This document shows positions 22,230 through 24,012 of a DNA stretch of 24,012 nucleotides, piece after piece; position 1 is the stretch's first letter; each line of letters starts with the position of its first letter. Below the pieces are notes generated by a model, which saw only the letters and a program-made list of their open reading frames with translations, had not been told where the DNA came from and ran no database searches. Source of the stretch: Thermodesulfovibrionales bacterium (lineage in GTDB: Bacteria > Nitrospirota > Thermodesulfovibrionia > Thermodesulfovibrionales > SM23-35); NCBI GenBank assembly GCA_020053565.1, contig JAGVMY010000002.1, positions 1 to 24,012 on the forward strand. The letters are read 5' to 3'. A program made the position numbers and the translations under genes.

Positions 22230-24012
22230 CTATTTAAACTCAGTTTATCAAGGTGAAGTTTTAAGGTGTCCAAAGTAATCGTACTTCCGTCCACGTTTTT
22301 AATATCCAAGGCAACATACTTGCTTCTGATTCCTTTACCGAATTTAACTCTTAATCCGTTTTCGGTTGAATCTATGCCTTGGAGTGAATATTCGTATTCA
22401 TCGCCATTTGGCTGAATAACAGTTAAGATTAAATCACCATCTGACTTGTATGACAGCCATGCTTGTTTAAGTTTCTTCTTATTCTTTTGTTCAAGGTCAA
22501 GATACCCTGTCCTGAAATTCCAGTCAATTAAGGTTCCGTTATCTGTAGTCCCCGTATCAAGATCGTAAATTCCAGTCTTGGTTGCACCAAAATGTTTGTC
22601 TTTAAATCGGCATAAAGAATTAAAATCGTAATTATCGTAAAGGGTCAAAGCCCTGTTTTTCAGATTCATTACCATTGAGAGATAAGCCGTTGTTGGTAAG
22701 ACAGACGTTATCAAGGTGAACATCGGTAAAACTATATCACCATCACCAAGTATCTCATTGAAAGTTCCGGCTGACAGTTTGAACATCGGCAGAGATTTAT
22801 TGAATGTGCCAACTGCACCGTCTTGACCAACTCCATATACTGATAACAAGGGGAATGTTATTGAGGCATCACCGATAGAACTTATCAAGGTTGAAGCGTC
22901 TATCGTTAATCTCGGCAAGGAGAATGAAGCGGTTCCGATTATGTCAGTCTGTCCTGTAGCAGATACGGATATGACAGGAAGCTCGAAAGAGGCATTACCA
23001 AGTGCATCATTTATACCGCTTGCCTCAAAAGTAAAGAATGGCAAATTAATTGACGCATTACCGAAACAATCAAAAATACCTGTAGCAGATACGGTAAATA
23101 CAGGGAATTCAATGCTTGCACCCCAACATTCGTACCATACAGGAGCATTTATCGTCCCACTCATTACCAATTGAATTGCTAAATTAGACTCTAAAACCGA
23201 AATTGGCTCAAAATCCATTGTACCACTAATGGAAAGAGGTATGGATAATTTGCTATCATAAATATCTCCCGCTAAACCTCTCATGATAGTGGTTCTAATA
23301 TCAAGCGGAATTACAAGAGAAGCATTTAAGACAGGGTCAACAGACGGCCCATATGCTACTGATGGAACCGTGAAAGCTGATGTCCATCTGGCTATGCCTT
23401 TACTGAACCTAAACTCATCCATTGAACCATTATAGGGATGACCAGCAGCAGTATTCATCTGCCCAATAAATACTGATTCGGTAGAATCTAACGCATTATA
23501 TGCAGCAAGTGTTGTGTTGGCTTGAGATACACCGTCTAAATATAGTGTAAAAACATCTCCATTCCTTACACATGCACAATGATGCCAACCACCGTCTGTA
23601 ACTGTACTTATGCTTTGAAGTGTAGTCTGAGAAGGATAATTTCGATAGTTTGGACTCCACCCAAGTTTACCTGAAGTAACTAAACCAACACCAATTATAT
23701 GTGCAATACTACCAGCTATACCACTATTATCACCTTGATAAAATAACCATCCATCTGTATCTGTTGTCTTAAACCAGAAATCAATGGTGTAATCGCCAGT
23801 ACCAGTTGCGAAATCTGCATGGTCAATAGTAGAAATATAGTCGCCAGTTCCATCAAAAAGACCAGCAGCAGTACCAAATACAAGAATAGTTGTATCAAGT
23901 TGTGCATTGCCAGCGGCAGTCCATACCTTTCCGGATTCATCTGTAAAGGTTGTGGACGCATCCGCCCCATCAAAATGAAGAAGCACTTTGGTATAGCTAT
24001 CATCTACTGCCA
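22226..24012 (-). CDS. LamG-domain tail fibre-like protein with 21-residue repeats (5' end missing)
   Basis: The frame is open to the right edge: the codons before the GTG at 23986 read AVDDSYTK, a normal lead into LLLHFDG-type LamG domains, so the start lies outside the window and that GTG is an internal Val. Residues to about 205 after that point form a laminin-G/concanavalin-like domain (LLHFDGADASTTFTDESG, YTIDFWFKTTD, GGWHHCACVRNGDVFTLYLDG, FIGQMN, GSMDEFRFSKGIARW), which typically binds sugars. Six exact 21-residue repeats follow (22745-23122), then a C-terminal domain with GIYDLDTGTTDNGTLIDWNF and RSKYVALDIKNVDGSTI. This looks like a receptor-binding or tail-fibre protein. Confidence 0.85.
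   Translation of the reverse strand, partial: AVDDSYTKVLLHFDGADASTTFTDESGKVWTAAGNAQLDTTILVFGTAAGLFDGTGDYISTIDHADFATGTGDYTIDFWFKTTDTDGWLFYQGDNSGIAGSIAHIIGVGLVTSGKLGWSPNYRNYPSQTTLQSISTVTDGGWHHCACVRNGDVFTLYLDGVSQANTTLAAYNALDSTESVFIGQMNTAAGHPYNGSMDEFRFSKGIARWTSAFTVPSVAYGPSVDPVLNASLVIPLDIRTTIMRGLAGDIYDSKLSIPLSISGTMDFEPISVLESNLAIQLVMSGTINAPVWYECWGASIEFPVFTVSATGIFDCFGNASINLPFFTFEASGINDALGNASFELPVISVSATGQTDIIGTASFSLPRLTIDASTLISSIGDASITFPLLSVYGVGQDGAVGTFNKSLPMFKLSAGTFNEILGDGDIVLPMFTLITSVLPTTAYLSMVMNLKNRALTLYDNYDFNSLCRFKDKHFGATKTGIYDLDTGTTDNGTLIDWNFRTGYLDLEQKNKKKLKQAWLSYKSDGDLILTVIQPNGDEYEYSLQGIDSTENGLRVKFGKGIRSKYVALDIKNVDGSTITLDTLKLHLDKLSLNR
22745..23122 (-). repeat. Six tandem 21-residue (63-bp) protein repeats
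   Basis: The coding frame contains six back-to-back units of exactly 21 residues, roughly xAS[IF]x[LF]PxxxxxASG followed by four variable residues and [IVLF]G, plus a partial seventh unit below 22745. The DNA identity is partial; the clearest shared stretch is CTGTAGCAGATACGG near 22957 and 23079. Regular short strands separated by Gly suggest a beta-solenoid-like shaft. Weaker SxLxIPLxIS copies precede the region. Confidence 0.85.

Noticed and set aside
1..24012. tRNA genes, CRISPR arrays, insertion sequences
   Set aside because: No cloverleaf-like segments, regularly spaced DNA repeats or transposase-like proteins were found by reading both strands.

Overview
The window looks like part of the genome of a tailed double-stranded DNA phage, or a prophage, and probably not ordinary host chromosome. 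The right half is a block of very large, low-similarity virion-type genes on the minus strand: a LamG-bearing fibre, a coiled-coil protein, and a 2128-residue polyvalent-type protein with an HExxH metallopeptidase motif. The left half is a tightly packed plus-strand operon of auxiliary enzymes mixed with very small unknown ORFs. Base composition leans to AT, coupling by ATGA or TAATG overlaps is pervasive, and no tRNA, rRNA, IS element, CRISPR array or integrase is visible. The abundance of radical SAM enzymes suggests an anaerobic host, but nothing here identifies it.

Plus strand, 1-11845. After a 3' gene remnant and three small genes (59 aa, a secreted 129 aa protein, a 34 aa membrane peptide), the longest non-coding gap of the strand holds a TTGACT box and a perfect 16-bp palindrome. 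Next comes an unusual gene: a Phd/YefM-antitoxin-like N-terminus fused to a radical SAM/SPASM-like enzyme. It is followed by an FkbM-like protein that has lost its SAM-binding core, a GT-B glycosyltransferase, a B12-type radical SAM enzyme with a TPR-like tail, a small Cys-rich protein, and a CmcI-family methyltransferase-like protein. A nucleotide-sugar cassette follows: glucose-1-phosphate cytidylyltransferase (rfbF), CDP-glucose 4,6-dehydratase (rfbG), and a TylC3/TcaB9-type sugar C-methyltransferase. Two unknown genes and a second B12-type radical SAM enzyme close the operon. The simplest reading is synthesis, tailoring and transfer of an unusual C-methylated 6-deoxyhexose, perhaps onto the host envelope or onto the phage itself. 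The acceptor and the roles of the radical SAM enzymes are not evident from the sequence.

Minus strand, 24012-11869. This reads right to left: LamG/21-residue-repeat fibre (5' end outside the window), a 473 aa protein, a 483 aa helical protein, a 362 aa protein and the 2128 aa protein. All are coupled or nearly contiguous and are probably late structural/ejection genes. The order of increasingly large internal proteins recalls the ejection-protein module of podophages, but that is inference from architecture.

The two blocks converge on a short hairpin at 11844-11868 that can act as a terminator. No stretch over 300 bases lacks a gene.
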